Assembly (NCBI GenBank): GCA_041666985.1
Contig: JBAYFV010000253.1
Span: 1-5,482 of the forward strand
DNA: 5,482 bases
Direction: 5' to 3'
DNA from: GWF2-50-93 sp041666985
GTDB taxonomy: Bacteria; Verrucomicrobiota; Lentisphaeria; Victivallales; GWF2-50-93
Part shown: positions 1 through 4,975 of the stretch, one piece after another
Layout of the letters: the number at the start of each line of letters is the position of its first letter
Position numbering within the stretch: position 1 is the first letter of the stretch
Notes under the pieces: model-generated
Told to the model about the DNA's origin: nothing
The model's input: the letters and a program-made list of their open reading frames with translations, nothing else
The model's database searches: none
Translations under genes and position numbers: made by a program

Positions 1-347
1 ACCAGAATGAATATCACTATGTTTTTCTCTTTATCCATTCATTCCTAACTTGTTATTTTGCAAAATTCCGCTTTTGCCGGCAAAAACTAGGGATGGGGGC
101 ATCATGTCGGAGCACCCCCGCATGCACTAGAAAATAGAACATCCGGAGCCGGAAAATCAAGGTTTAACTTTGAGGAGGATGCACACGCTAAAGCTGTGAA
201 CTCCAACTTTAGGAATCAATGTAACTGCGAGGGACTTTGTTTGTAGTAGGCGAATTCATACGCCGTTATCGGTATACGAAGAATGCGCAATAAATTGCAC
301 TACTACCAACAGAAAAACGCCAGAATATAAACCTGCGAAAGTGATAG
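1..347. other. Gene-free, hairpin-rich region upstream of the MFS gene
   Basis: No convincing gene lies here; short open frames show no recognisable protein. It holds several inverted repeats: a perfect 14-bp palindrome TTTTGCCGGCAAAA (72-85); a GGGGG/CCCCC hairpin (95-99 with 115-119); a CTAAAG/CTTTAG pair (188-193 with 207-212); and a multi-branched fold at 243-306, listed separately. None is followed by a T-run, so they do not look like intrinsic terminators. I could not place a convincing sigma-70 promoter for the permease. It could be a structured leader RNA, or the decayed right end of a transposon (IS200/IS605-type ends are hairpin-rich), but I recognise no known family. Confidence 0.5.
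243..306 (+). ncRNA. Candidate multi-branched RNA fold upstream of the permease
   Basis: A perfect 7-bp closing helix, GTAGTAG (243-249) with CTACTAC (300-306), encloses three small hairpins: GCG/CGC (250-252 with 261-263), TCG/CGA (269-271 with 277-279) and GCAA/TTGC (287-290 with 295-298). This cloverleaf-like element ends 41 nt before the MFS start codon, so it could be a cis-regulatory leader. It is only 64 nt long with 3-4 bp arms and no T-loop consensus, so it is not a tRNA. I match it to no known riboswitch. The fold is seen by eye; function is unknown. Confidence 0.25.
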
Positions 348-1643
348 ATGATGGAAGCGGCGGAACACCTTACACATAGCCAGCGGTCTAGAGCTAAGCA
401 CGATGCAGTCAAGTCCGCCTGCTGGGGTTCCCTGTCCTCCGTAATGATTCAGGACAGCGCAATCATCATTCTGTTTGCCACAATACTTGGTGCCGGCGAC
501 ATGCTTTCAATGGTTACGACCTCGACCCAGGGGATAGCCAGTTGCCTCCTGCTCATACCCGCGGCGTATCTCTCCGGCAAGCTCGGATATAAAAAGGCGA
601 TCATGATCTTTACCGCAGTCGGTGCGGTCATGATCATGTTTCTTGCCACATCTCCCTGGTTCGGAGGATGGGGGAAGCCGGTGATGCTGCTTTCCATAAT
701 CATGTTCTCGATGTGCATGACGGCGTATGCGGCGGCCTGGTTTCCGCTGATGGACGGTTTCCTGTTGAAGGAAGACCGCAGTCAATTCTTCGGGGTGATG
801 CGTTTCAGCTGGCAGACATTTGCCACGCTATTCTGTTTCGCATGCGGACTCATCATAGGGGAAACGCCCAGGATATGGATGCTGCAGATCATTATCGTAG
901 TTACTGCATTTGGACTCCTTGTCAGAATGTACTATACCGGCAAAATCCCGGACGGACATCAGGAAAAAGAAAACATAAAGCTGATGGACGGCATTTCCGA
1001 AGCGATATCCAACAAACCTCTGACCGGCTTCTCCGTGTATATCTGCTGCCTCTATCTGGCGGCCTATTCAACCCCTCCCCTCACGTTCATCTACATTAAA
1101 AAGTATCTGCTTGTCCCGGACAATATCCTCATCATCATCTCCTCGCTGGCGCTGGTGGGAACCATCCTCGGATTCCTGTCCGCGGGAAAGATCATTGACA
1201 AAATCGGCATAAAACGGATGCTCCTCTTCATCCATTTCTCATTTGCGCTGGTAAACCTGACTTTGTTCTTCATCGGAACCAATACGGCATTCACTCTGAT
1301 CCTGATCACCGTACTTCTGGCGACATACGGCTTCTTTTTCGGCTGTTCTTCAATCGCGATTTCAACGGAAATGATGGAACTTGCGTCTCCGAACAACAAG
1401 GCCATATCAATGGCCTTCTGCGGCAGCTGCTATGCCGCCGGATACGGAGGATCGCGTCTTCTGACATCGCTCATACTGGGCTCCGGACTGCTGGCGCCGC
1501 AGTGGTTCATGGGTTCGATGAAAATATCCCATTACCAGACGCTTTTCCTGGTATACGGCTGCGCCGTCATGTTCGTCTGCCTTCTCCTGGTGCTGGTCCC
1601 CGCAATATTCCCCAAAGGCAACTACCGATACATGCCAAACTAA
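348..1643 (+). CDS. Major facilitator superfamily (MFS) permease, substrate unknown
   Basis: A 431-residue polytopic inner-membrane protein of typical MFS length, probably a secondary transporter with 12 helices in two six-helix halves. Both halves carry the motif-A signature in the loop after their second helix: GKLGYKK at residues 77-83 and the better conserved GKIIDKIGIKR at 280-290. A polar central loop (about 195-225) separates the halves. Hydrophobic segments lie near residues 36-54, 61-77, 84-102, 112-134, 155-171, 176-193, 228-248, 258-279, 290-310, 314-337, 352-378 and 398-421. The start is ATG 348 or the adjacent ATG 351, because an in-frame TAG sits at 345-347. The ribosome-binding site is weak. 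No partner gene is adjacent, and nothing visible identifies a substrate. It is the only plus-strand gene and lies outside the cassette array, so it probably belongs to the stable chromosome. Confidence 0.93.
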   Translation: MMEAAEHLTHSQRSRAKHDAVKSACWGSLSSVMIQDSAIIILFATILGAGDMLSMVTTSTQGIASCLLLIPAAYLSGKLGYKKAIMIFTAVGAVMIMFLATSPWFGGWGKPVMLLSIIMFSMCMTAYAAAWFPLMDGFLLKEDRSQFFGVMRFSWQTFATLFCFACGLIIGETPRIWMLQIIIVVTAFGLLVRMYYTGKIPDGHQEKENIKLMDGISEAISNKPLTGFSVYICCLYLAAYSTPPLTFIYIKKYLLVPDNILIIISSLALVGTILGFLSAGKIIDKIGIKRMLLFIHFSFALVNLTLFFIGTNTAFTLILITVLLATYGFFFGCSSIAISTEMMELASPNNKAISMAFCGSCYAAGYGGSRLLTSLILGSGLLAPQWFMGSMKISHYQTLFLVYGCAVMFVCLLLVLVPAIFPKGNYRYMPN

Positions 1644-1704
1644 GTAACGCGGTTCTTTAGACCGCGAAAATTCTAGATTCTCTCGGGCTGAAGCCGCGAG
1701 CTAC
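1644..1704. repeat. REP doublet (REPIN/BIME-like) after the permease gene
   Basis: Two GC-rich hairpins face each other around a central TCTAGA (1672-1677). On the plus strand, GTAA is followed by CGCGGT/ACCGCG (1648-1653 with 1661-1666). On the minus strand, GTAG (1704-1701) is followed by CTCG/CGAG plus GGC/GCC with one bulge (1682-1700). The two arms are 31 and 30 nt long, so the unit is a nearly symmetrical imperfect inverted repeat. A GTAG-type tetranucleotide at the foot of each hairpin is the hallmark of REP sequences mobilised by RAYT (TnpA-REP) transposases. It begins one base after the permease stop and separates convergent transcription units, so it may also limit read-through. No RAYT gene is in the window. 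Confidence 0.65.
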
Positions 1705-1771
1705 TATTTCAAAATAAGAGTTTTATTGAGTTCAAGAACACCCAGCTTAACGGTTACCCTTTATGTGTTAA

Positions 1772-1835
1772 AGATAACGCCATGGTCTGGCATCGGGCGA
1801 AGCGAGATTACCAGCACCTATTTGTCGCGTTCCAA
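1772..1835 (-). other. attC: attC site F (end of the ParE cassette, last in array)
   Basis: Read on the minus strand: AAC-type box TTGGAAC (1835-1829), an imperfect stem, then GGC followed by GTTATCT (1778-1772). The stem pairs GGT-CTGG with CCAG-ACC, with one extrahelical G, followed by ATC/GAT. Its 64-bp length matches the other sites, and the restored toxin stop codon (1818-1820) falls inside it as in other cassettes. The cassette-start box (GTTCGCC) and this box (TTGGAAC) are not exact complements. This is the least certain of the six sites. No further cassette is visible between it and the REP doublet. Confidence 0.5.
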
Positions 1836-2118
1836 TCTGGTTCTTATCCATGCGGGATTTCGCCTACAGTCAAGTACAGCAGTTATCAATATCCTGTCGT
1901 CTTCTATCCGATTAGACTGCAAAGGGGAAGCACCTCGAGAGAAGACGATGATATCTGTTGAAATAAACGGGATGGATGCCAGCATATACAATCAGGGAGT
2001 CTATATCTGAAAAAAGTGTATCTAGAAAATAAACACCAAGCCCTTTATCCTGACACTCGTAAAAATGGAATCCAGCCAGCAAATCCTGACTTGCCGATTC
2101 TAATATCTTCACTTTCAC
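1818..2118 (-). pseudogene. ParE/RelE-family toxin, frameshifted
   Basis: The open frame starts with GTG at 2118, overlaps the antitoxin stop by 4 bp (GTGA), and stops at TAA 1914-1912 after 68 residues ending FPFAV. That stop is premature: another frame directly after it continues the family pattern, including AVLDCRRNPAWI, and ends at TAG 1820-1818. Restoring two bases (FAV-YY-RIEDD) gives about 100 residues, the normal length for RelE/ParE toxins. The N-terminal part (LESASQDLLAGFHFYECQDKGLG, split across residues 6-28) is typical of ParE-like proteins paired with the short addiction-module antitoxins. As written, the last beta strands are lost, so the toxin should be inactive. A sequencing error at 1911-1916 would also explain this. 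Its stop lies within attC site F. Confidence 0.85.
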
Positions 2119-2333
2119 TGGATTTTCTTCCTGATTTCCATTTTGGCATCTTCCCAGTCAACGAATGAATCAGCCCCGGATTTCAGGTTCTTTTCTCTTT
2201 CCTCCAGGACGTTTTTGTGCCATTCCGGAGAAGAAATGTCACCTGCATTTCGGCACAAGTCTTCCCATATTGATTCCATCGCTGATATTTTGTCCTGTAT
2301 GCTCATCTTTTTCAAAGGTAAAGCAGCGATCAT
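2115..2333 (-). CDS. Addiction-module antitoxin, partner of the ParE-like toxin
   Basis: A 72-residue, mostly helical, acidic/basic protein resembling the 'putative addiction module component' family (Unstab_antitox type). Recognisable features are MSIQDKISAMESIWEDL (residues 10-26), SPEWHKNVLEERE (35-47) and DWEDAKMEIRKKI at the C-terminus. It would neutralise and repress the toxin encoded just downstream. The start is fixed by a strong GGAGGG (2343-2338) close before ATG 2333. The stop TGA overlaps the toxin GTG by 4 bp, which indicates translational coupling. A sigma-70-like promoter lies 27 bp upstream within the same cassette, so expression should not depend on the integron promoter. The gene is intact although its toxin is frameshifted. 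Confidence 0.85.
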   Translation of the reverse strand: MIAALPLKKMSIQDKISAMESIWEDLCRNAGDISSPEWHKNVLEEREKNLKSGADSFVDWEDAKMEIRKKIQ

Positions 2334-2359
2334 AATACCCTCCGACTTTCATTTTCTCG

Positions 2360-2388
2360 AATATAGCGTAAATGGTTTCCAAATACAA
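2360..2388 (-). promoter_or_regulatory. Promoter of the antitoxin/ParE cassette
   Basis: On the minus strand, TTGTAT (2388-2383) and TATATT (2365-2360) are separated by exactly 17 bp, close to the sigma-70 consensus. The -10 box ends 26 bp before the antitoxin ATG, and the Shine-Dalgarno sequence lies between them. The promoter is inside the cassette, downstream of the attC E box. Toxin-antitoxin cassettes in integrons commonly carry their own promoter. Assigned by eye. Confidence 0.6.
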
Positions 2389-2403
2389 GATTATTCTTCT
2401 TTC

Positions 2404-2477
2404 GGCGAACGCCGATGCTCGCCTGACTGAATCGCCGTCCGGCGGTTTCAGGTCAGTGCGCAGCAATCTTGTTATGC
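2404..2477 (-). other. attC: attC site E (end of the BrnT-remnant cassette)
   Basis: Read on the minus strand: GCATAAC (2477-2471), a long imperfect stem, then CGGC followed by GTTCGCC (2410-2404); 74 bp in all. The stem pairs GCT/AGC, CGC/GCG, CTGAC/GTCAG, TGAA/TTCA and CCGCCG/CGGCG with single extrahelical bases, the classical attC design. The antitoxin's TAA is part of the GCATAAC box. The cassette's own start box is GTTAGAA, not the expected GTTATGC, so its two ends do not match. Confidence 0.75.
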
Positions 2478-2681
2478 AGTTTTCTTGTGGTGCTTTATGA
2501 TTCCAATTATTGAGCGGAGAGCTTCGTTAACTGAATCATGGTCAGAAAAGAATTTTGCAACATCAGGCTCGATGACAACGACGTTTGCCCCTTCGGAATA
2601 TCTTTTCGCATATTTCCCTTGGATACCATTGCTAAAGTCGTATTCTTCAAGCATGTCAGGATCTTTTTGCATTTTCTTCAT
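2472..2681 (-). CDS. Antitoxin of a BrnT-type module
   Basis: A 69-residue protein with the pattern EYDFSNGIQGKYAKRY (residues 13-28), then NVVVIEPDVAKFF and SVNEALRSII. I know this arrangement from small antitoxins encoded directly after BrnT-family toxins; it is distinct from the ribbon-helix-helix BrnA type. The expected role is binding and neutralising the toxin and probably autorepression. The start is ATG 2681, placed 10 nt after AAGGAG (2697-2692). The start lies inside the toxin reading frame, overlapping its last 26 bp, the usual coupled arrangement. The toxin upstream lacks its N-terminal third, so the antitoxin appears orphaned. The stop codon is embedded in attC site E. Family assignment is from memory. 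Confidence 0.75.
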   Translation of the reverse strand: MKKMQKDPDMLEEYDFSNGIQGKYAKRYSEGANVVVIEPDVAKFFSDHDSVNEALRSIIGIIKHHKKTA

Positions 2682-2844
2682 ATTGCTTTTTCTCCTTTTT
2701 CGTAACTTTTCTTGCGCTTATTATCCTTATTTTGTCGTTTCTTTCAGTGTGAACTACGATCAAAATACGATTAGCAAAAGAGTTTTCGATCAAAACAAAT
2801 CCGCCTTCCAAACCAGAGTGGCGCGGATCGTATCCTGTCAGAAA
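2656..2844 (-). pseudogene. BrnT-family toxin remnant, N-terminus missing
   Basis: The C-terminal two thirds (about 62 residues) of a BrnT ribonuclease toxin can be read: DPRHSGLEGGFVLIENSF, then ILIVVHTERNDKIRIISARK, then VTKKEKKQYEE, ending at TGA 2658-2656. IRIISAR is the diagnostic BrnT core. Full-length BrnT is about 90-100 residues and begins with a segment containing a K-HG motif; that part is absent. The frame stays open upstream into attC D but has no ATG and no similarity before about 2844. The upstream stretch looks like foreign filler rather than a point-mutated N-terminus, so I infer a deletion or fusion and not a single frameshift. Probably inactive. Confidence 0.75.
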
Positions 2845-2898
2845 TATTTTTGAATTTCCTTGTGCTCTTCGTGTCTCCGTGAGATAATCATTTTCTGA

Positions 2899-2959
2899 TT
2901 CTAACGCCTGTGATAGACCGACCGGTGATTTACCGGTTCGGTCTATCTTTTGGTTCGAA
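2899..2959 (-). other. attC: attC site D (end of the zinc-ribbon cassette)
   Basis: The clearest site. On the minus strand: TTCGAAC (2959-2953), then GATAGACCG, one extrahelical A, ACCGGT, loop AAATC, ACCGGT, CGGTCTATC, and then GGC followed by GTTAGAA (2905-2899). The arms pair perfectly over 15 bp apart from the extrahelical base. TTCGAAC is the exact reverse complement of the box that begins this cassette (GTTCGAA, 3389-3383), as expected for an excisable cassette. Its core is nearly identical to attC A. Confidence 0.85.
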
Positions 2960-3376
2960 TTTACTTTTTATCATGTAAAATATCCTCACAGGGATCCCAA
3001 CTATAAGCATAATCGGAGCTAAAACCATTATCAGAAAAAAATAAATAATTCTAACAGGGAAAATAATCTTGCTGTCATTTAATTTCTTCCATAATGATCC
3101 AAAAATGGAGTAATTAAACTGGATGTTTACAAATGGGATATATCTTGTGTATTCACCTGTTACATTTCCACAATGAGGGCAATAATGCCGATTGGGATTC
3201 TCGACAGGTTTTGTACAATTCAAGCAAATAGGAGTTGAACTATCATTCAATTCCTGCCTGTCGATTTCTTTATCCCATGGATCTGGCATGACGGGAAGTC
3301 GAATGAGCCATCTGACTAACAATATAATTCCTGTCAGTACTCCAATAACAATTAGGGCTATGAGTATTTCTGTCAT
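2930..3376 (-). CDS. Zinc-ribbon membrane protein, function unknown
   Basis: A 148-residue protein with an N-terminal membrane helix (residues about 4-26), a short linker containing DPWDKEI (32-38), a zinc ribbon with C51-x2-C54 and C66-x2-C69 (CLNC and CPHC), and a second strongly hydrophobic region (106-135) that could cross the membrane once or as a hairpin. The order helix, DPWD, CxxC...CPxCG, G-Y...PF, then C-terminal helices resembles a family of small uncharacterised proteins I associate with PVC bacteria; no function is known to me. The ATG lies 6 nt after the GTTCGAA box, with no Shine-Dalgarno sequence and no room for a promoter, so expression must come from upstream. The last 9 residues (EPKDRPNR region) and the stop are encoded by attC D. 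Confidence 0.8.
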   Translation of the reverse strand: MTEILIALIVIGVLTGIILLVRWLIRLPVMPDPWDKEIDRQELNDSSTPICLNCTKPVENPNRHYCPHCGNVTGEYTRYIPFVNIQFNYSIFGSLWKKLNDSKIIFPVRIIYFFLIMVLAPIMLIVGIPVRIFYMIKSKFEPKDRPNR

Positions 3377-3382
3377 TTATAA

Positions 3383-3446
3383 TTCGAACGCCTATCTATC
3401 AGCCAACCGGCGGAGCCGAGGTTGGCTTAATGGAATCTGGTTGGCT
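3383..3446 (-). other. attC: attC site C (end of the small membrane-protein cassette)
   Basis: On the minus strand: AGCCAAC (3446-3440), an inner stem AGCCAACC/GGTTGGCT with two extrahelical bases and GGC/GCC at the tip, then GGC followed by GTTCGAA (3389-3383). AGCCAAC exactly complements the start box of this cassette (GTTGGCT, 3731-3725). The gene-side arm holds two copies of the 12-mer GGTTGGCTTAAT (plus strand, 3420-3431 and 3439-3450), so the AAC box appears duplicated and the precise outer boundary is ambiguous (3446 or 3427). Confidence 0.8.
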
Positions 3447-3707
3447 TAATATGCTCTCTTTTTTTATTTGGCATTTTGTCATTGTAAAAATTAACATTGT
3501 CATTGTGAGAATACAGACAACGTCTGAACAATCGGAAAAAACAGTTATCTTGTTACACGTAATAAGATCTTCAAGAGTTTTTGCGCGAATAGATAGCCTA
3601 AAATATCCTGACCAGATCCCAATAATTGTAAATAATAAATAGGCACATAAAAATGATATTGTTATCTTTGAAAGAAGCAGAGGAGATTTATATGTATAGC
3701 TCTTCAT
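3399..3707 (-). CDS. Small two-helix membrane protein, hypothetical
   Basis: A 102-residue protein I do not recognise with certainty. Two hydrophobic helices (residues about 12-34 and 61-79) flank a polar stretch with IRAKTLEDLITCNK. The layout recalls the first half of DUF4328-type membrane proteins, so it may be a shortened relative, but I see no diagnostic motif. The start is supported by AGGAA (3719-3715) 7 nt before ATG 3707, and the ATG lies 17 nt after the cassette-start box GTTGGCT (3731-3725), leaving no space for a promoter. Residues 89-102 (PDSIKPTSAPPVG) and the stop are encoded by attC C, so the C-terminus is dictated by the recombination site. Likely co-transcribed with the HNH cassette upstream. 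Confidence 0.75.
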   Translation of the reverse strand: MKSYTYKSPLLLSKITISFLCAYLLFTIIGIWSGYFRLSIRAKTLEDLITCNKITVFSDCSDVVCILTMTMLIFTMTKCQIKKESILSQPDSIKPTSAPPVG

Positions 3708-3724
3708 ATATCAATTCCTTTCTT

Positions 3725-3794
3725 AGCCAACGACAGTACTCACCTGACCGGACCGCCCGGCGGTTCCGGGTCAGGTGAAGCGGCCTTGTTCGCA
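3725..3794 (-). other. attC: attC site B (end of the HNH cassette)
   Basis: On the minus strand: TGCGAAC (3794-3788), then a long stem, TCACCTGAC / CGGA / CCGCC pairing with GGCGG / TCCG / GTCAGGTGA and two extrahelical bases (about 18 bp in all), followed by GTTGGCT (3731-3725). It has a minimal terminal loop, as in short attC sites. The expected start box for the HNH cassette is GTTCGCA; the observed sequence at its start lacks four of these bases (see attC A). Confidence 0.85.
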
Positions 3795-4897
3795 TTATTA
3801 TTGTCTTTTATCATTTCTTGAATATCTTCAATTGAGAAAGTAGGATTGCGACTGTGAATTACAGCGTGGCATGTTGGACATACTGGACGTAAATCCTGTA
3901 TCGGGTCAACCTGATATTCGGAATTGGCCTCTGATAGTTGACGAAGATGATGAACGTGAATTAGCCCCTGTGCAGTCTCTCCATATATTTCTGCCAGAGT
4001 TCGTCCACATGCCGTGCAACGGCAACCGTAGTGAAGAATACATTTTTCCCGTGCCGCACTATTCCGCTCGTATGCGTTGATAGCAATCCTTCTGACGGCT
4101 CCCTCGTAGAGCGACGCCGTCATGTCGACTTCTTCGGGAATCTCGGAATGTTCGCCCTTGACCCATCCCAATTTTTCCAACGCCTCAGCGACCGCTGGGC
4201 GCATGATCCATAACCATTCGCGTTCAGGTTTCTCGAACTCGGCAAGAACATAGACGAGAGTTGAAGGAAGTGGGTTCCAACCTAACGTGTCTCCAACCGC
4301 ACGTCCAAGTCTACCGTAATGAAGATTCGAAGAAGCGAAAGTTTGATATCCCATCGCTTTGGCCATCTGCGTTGCTGTCAGTGTAAGCTTGGGCGCATGA
4401 TAATGCGCCAAAAGCATCCGTAGGTGATGTGGAGAAATCTGTAGTTGCCGGAATGCCGCTGCATAGGCTTCGGCACTGTATTTAGTATCCGAATCTGCCA
4501 AAGAATTTTCCGGACTCAATTCGTAGTTGGTTAGTGCAACGATCTTGTCAAGATACTCCGATTTGATCGTTGTTACGCCAATACTAAAGTTCGCAACGCT
4601 CTTAAGGAATGCAGCAAACCATGGAAGATTGCTCAAATTTATTTCCGTCGCGAAATCGATTCCTTCTTTGCCGGAATAATTAAAACGAAAATAGTCATCG
4701 TCAATTTCCGAAATATTGTCAGCCGTAAAACATTGTCTTAAAAAATAGGTCTTATTTTTCTTGCCTCTACTCTCTATAATCCAAACTCGCTTGCCCATAA
4801 GGTTCGGGACGGATTTCCGACAGAGCATTCCATACGGGGGGCCGGAACCGAGACGTTGTCCCATTAATTCGGCGCTGTGGTAAGCAACATAATCCAT
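3740..4897 (-). CDS. McrA-type HNH endonuclease with unrecognised N-terminal domain
   Basis: A 385-residue predicted nuclease. The C-terminal part (about 263-362) is a zinc-supported HNH domain of the McrA-like type: YERNSAAREKC (276-286), C294-x2-C297, IHVHH (313-317) with the catalytic histidine region, DPIQDLRPVC, C340-x2-CH (343-344) and IH at 347-348. A middle segment (about 138-245), with LTATQMAKAMGYQ...LHYGRLG and EREWLWIMRPAVAEALEKLGW, is one I associate with restriction-type HNH proteins. The N-terminal 125 residues (VAYHSAELMG, LMGKRVWIIE, PWFAAFLKSVANFSIG) resemble domains that may sense modified bases, but this is inference. A type IV, modification-dependent restriction role in phage defence is plausible. 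GAGAAG lies 4 nt before the ATG. The last 17 residues (proline-rich tail ending PEPPGGPVR) come from attC B. Confidence 0.85.
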   Translation of the reverse strand: MDYVAYHSAELMGQRLGSGPPYGMLCRKSVPNLMGKRVWIIESRGKKNKTYFLRQCFTADNISEIDDDYFRFNYSGKEGIDFATEINLSNLPWFAAFLKSVANFSIGVTTIKSEYLDKIVALTNYELSPENSLADSDTKYSAEAYAAAFRQLQISPHHLRMLLAHYHAPKLTLTATQMAKAMGYQTFASSNLHYGRLGRAVGDTLGWNPLPSTLVYVLAEFEKPEREWLWIMRPAVAEALEKLGWVKGEHSEIPEEVDMTASLYEGAVRRIAINAYERNSAAREKCILHYGCRCTACGRTLAEIYGETAQGLIHVHHLRQLSEANSEYQVDPIQDLRPVCPTCHAVIHSRNPTFSIEDIQEMIKDNNNANKAASPDPEPPGGPVR

Positions 4898-4916
4898 TTT
4901 TCTTCTCTTGGCTTCT

Positions 4917-4975
4917 TCATGCGCCGATGATGACCGACCGGTGATTCACCGGTTCGATCTATCTTTTCGTTCGCT
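4917..4975 (-). other. attC: attC site A (end of the hicBA cassette), R' box damaged
   Basis: On the minus strand: AGCGAAC (4975-4969), stem GATCG / extrahelical A / ACCGGT, loop GAATC, ACCGGT / CGGTC with one mismatch, then CGGC followed by GCATGAA. The core differs from attC D at only 3 of about 42 positions, so the two share a recent origin. The GTT of the recombination box is missing. The HNH cassette's attC predicts GTTCGCA here; removing GTTC from GGC-GTTCGCA-TGAAG gives exactly the observed GGC-GCA-TGAAG. The stop codon of hicA overlaps the AGCGAAC box. Confidence 0.75.

Noticed and set aside
243..306. tRNA gene (7-bp closing stem, cloverleaf shape, nearby ACCA)
   Set aside because: Only 64 nt, arms of 3-4 bp, 5-nt and 8-nt loops where tRNA needs 7-nt anticodon and T loops, and no TTCRA consensus.
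668..1099. 143-aa plus-strand open frame inside the permease gene
   Set aside because: Out-of-frame shadow of a well-supported MFS gene; composition is unlike a real protein.
1726..2010. 94-aa plus-strand open frame
   Set aside because: Antisense to the ParE-like toxin, whose conserved protein signal accounts for this sequence.
2239..2466. 75-aa minus-strand open frame through attC E
   Set aside because: It runs across the attC stem, promoter and Shine-Dalgarno region and overlaps the real antitoxin in another frame; no family resemblance.
2912..2951. Rho-independent terminator (strong hairpin followed by ATCTTTT on the plus strand)
   Set aside because: Genes on both sides are on the minus strand, the T-run is short and on the wrong side, and the near-identical copy at attC A plus the flanking boxes fit attC better.
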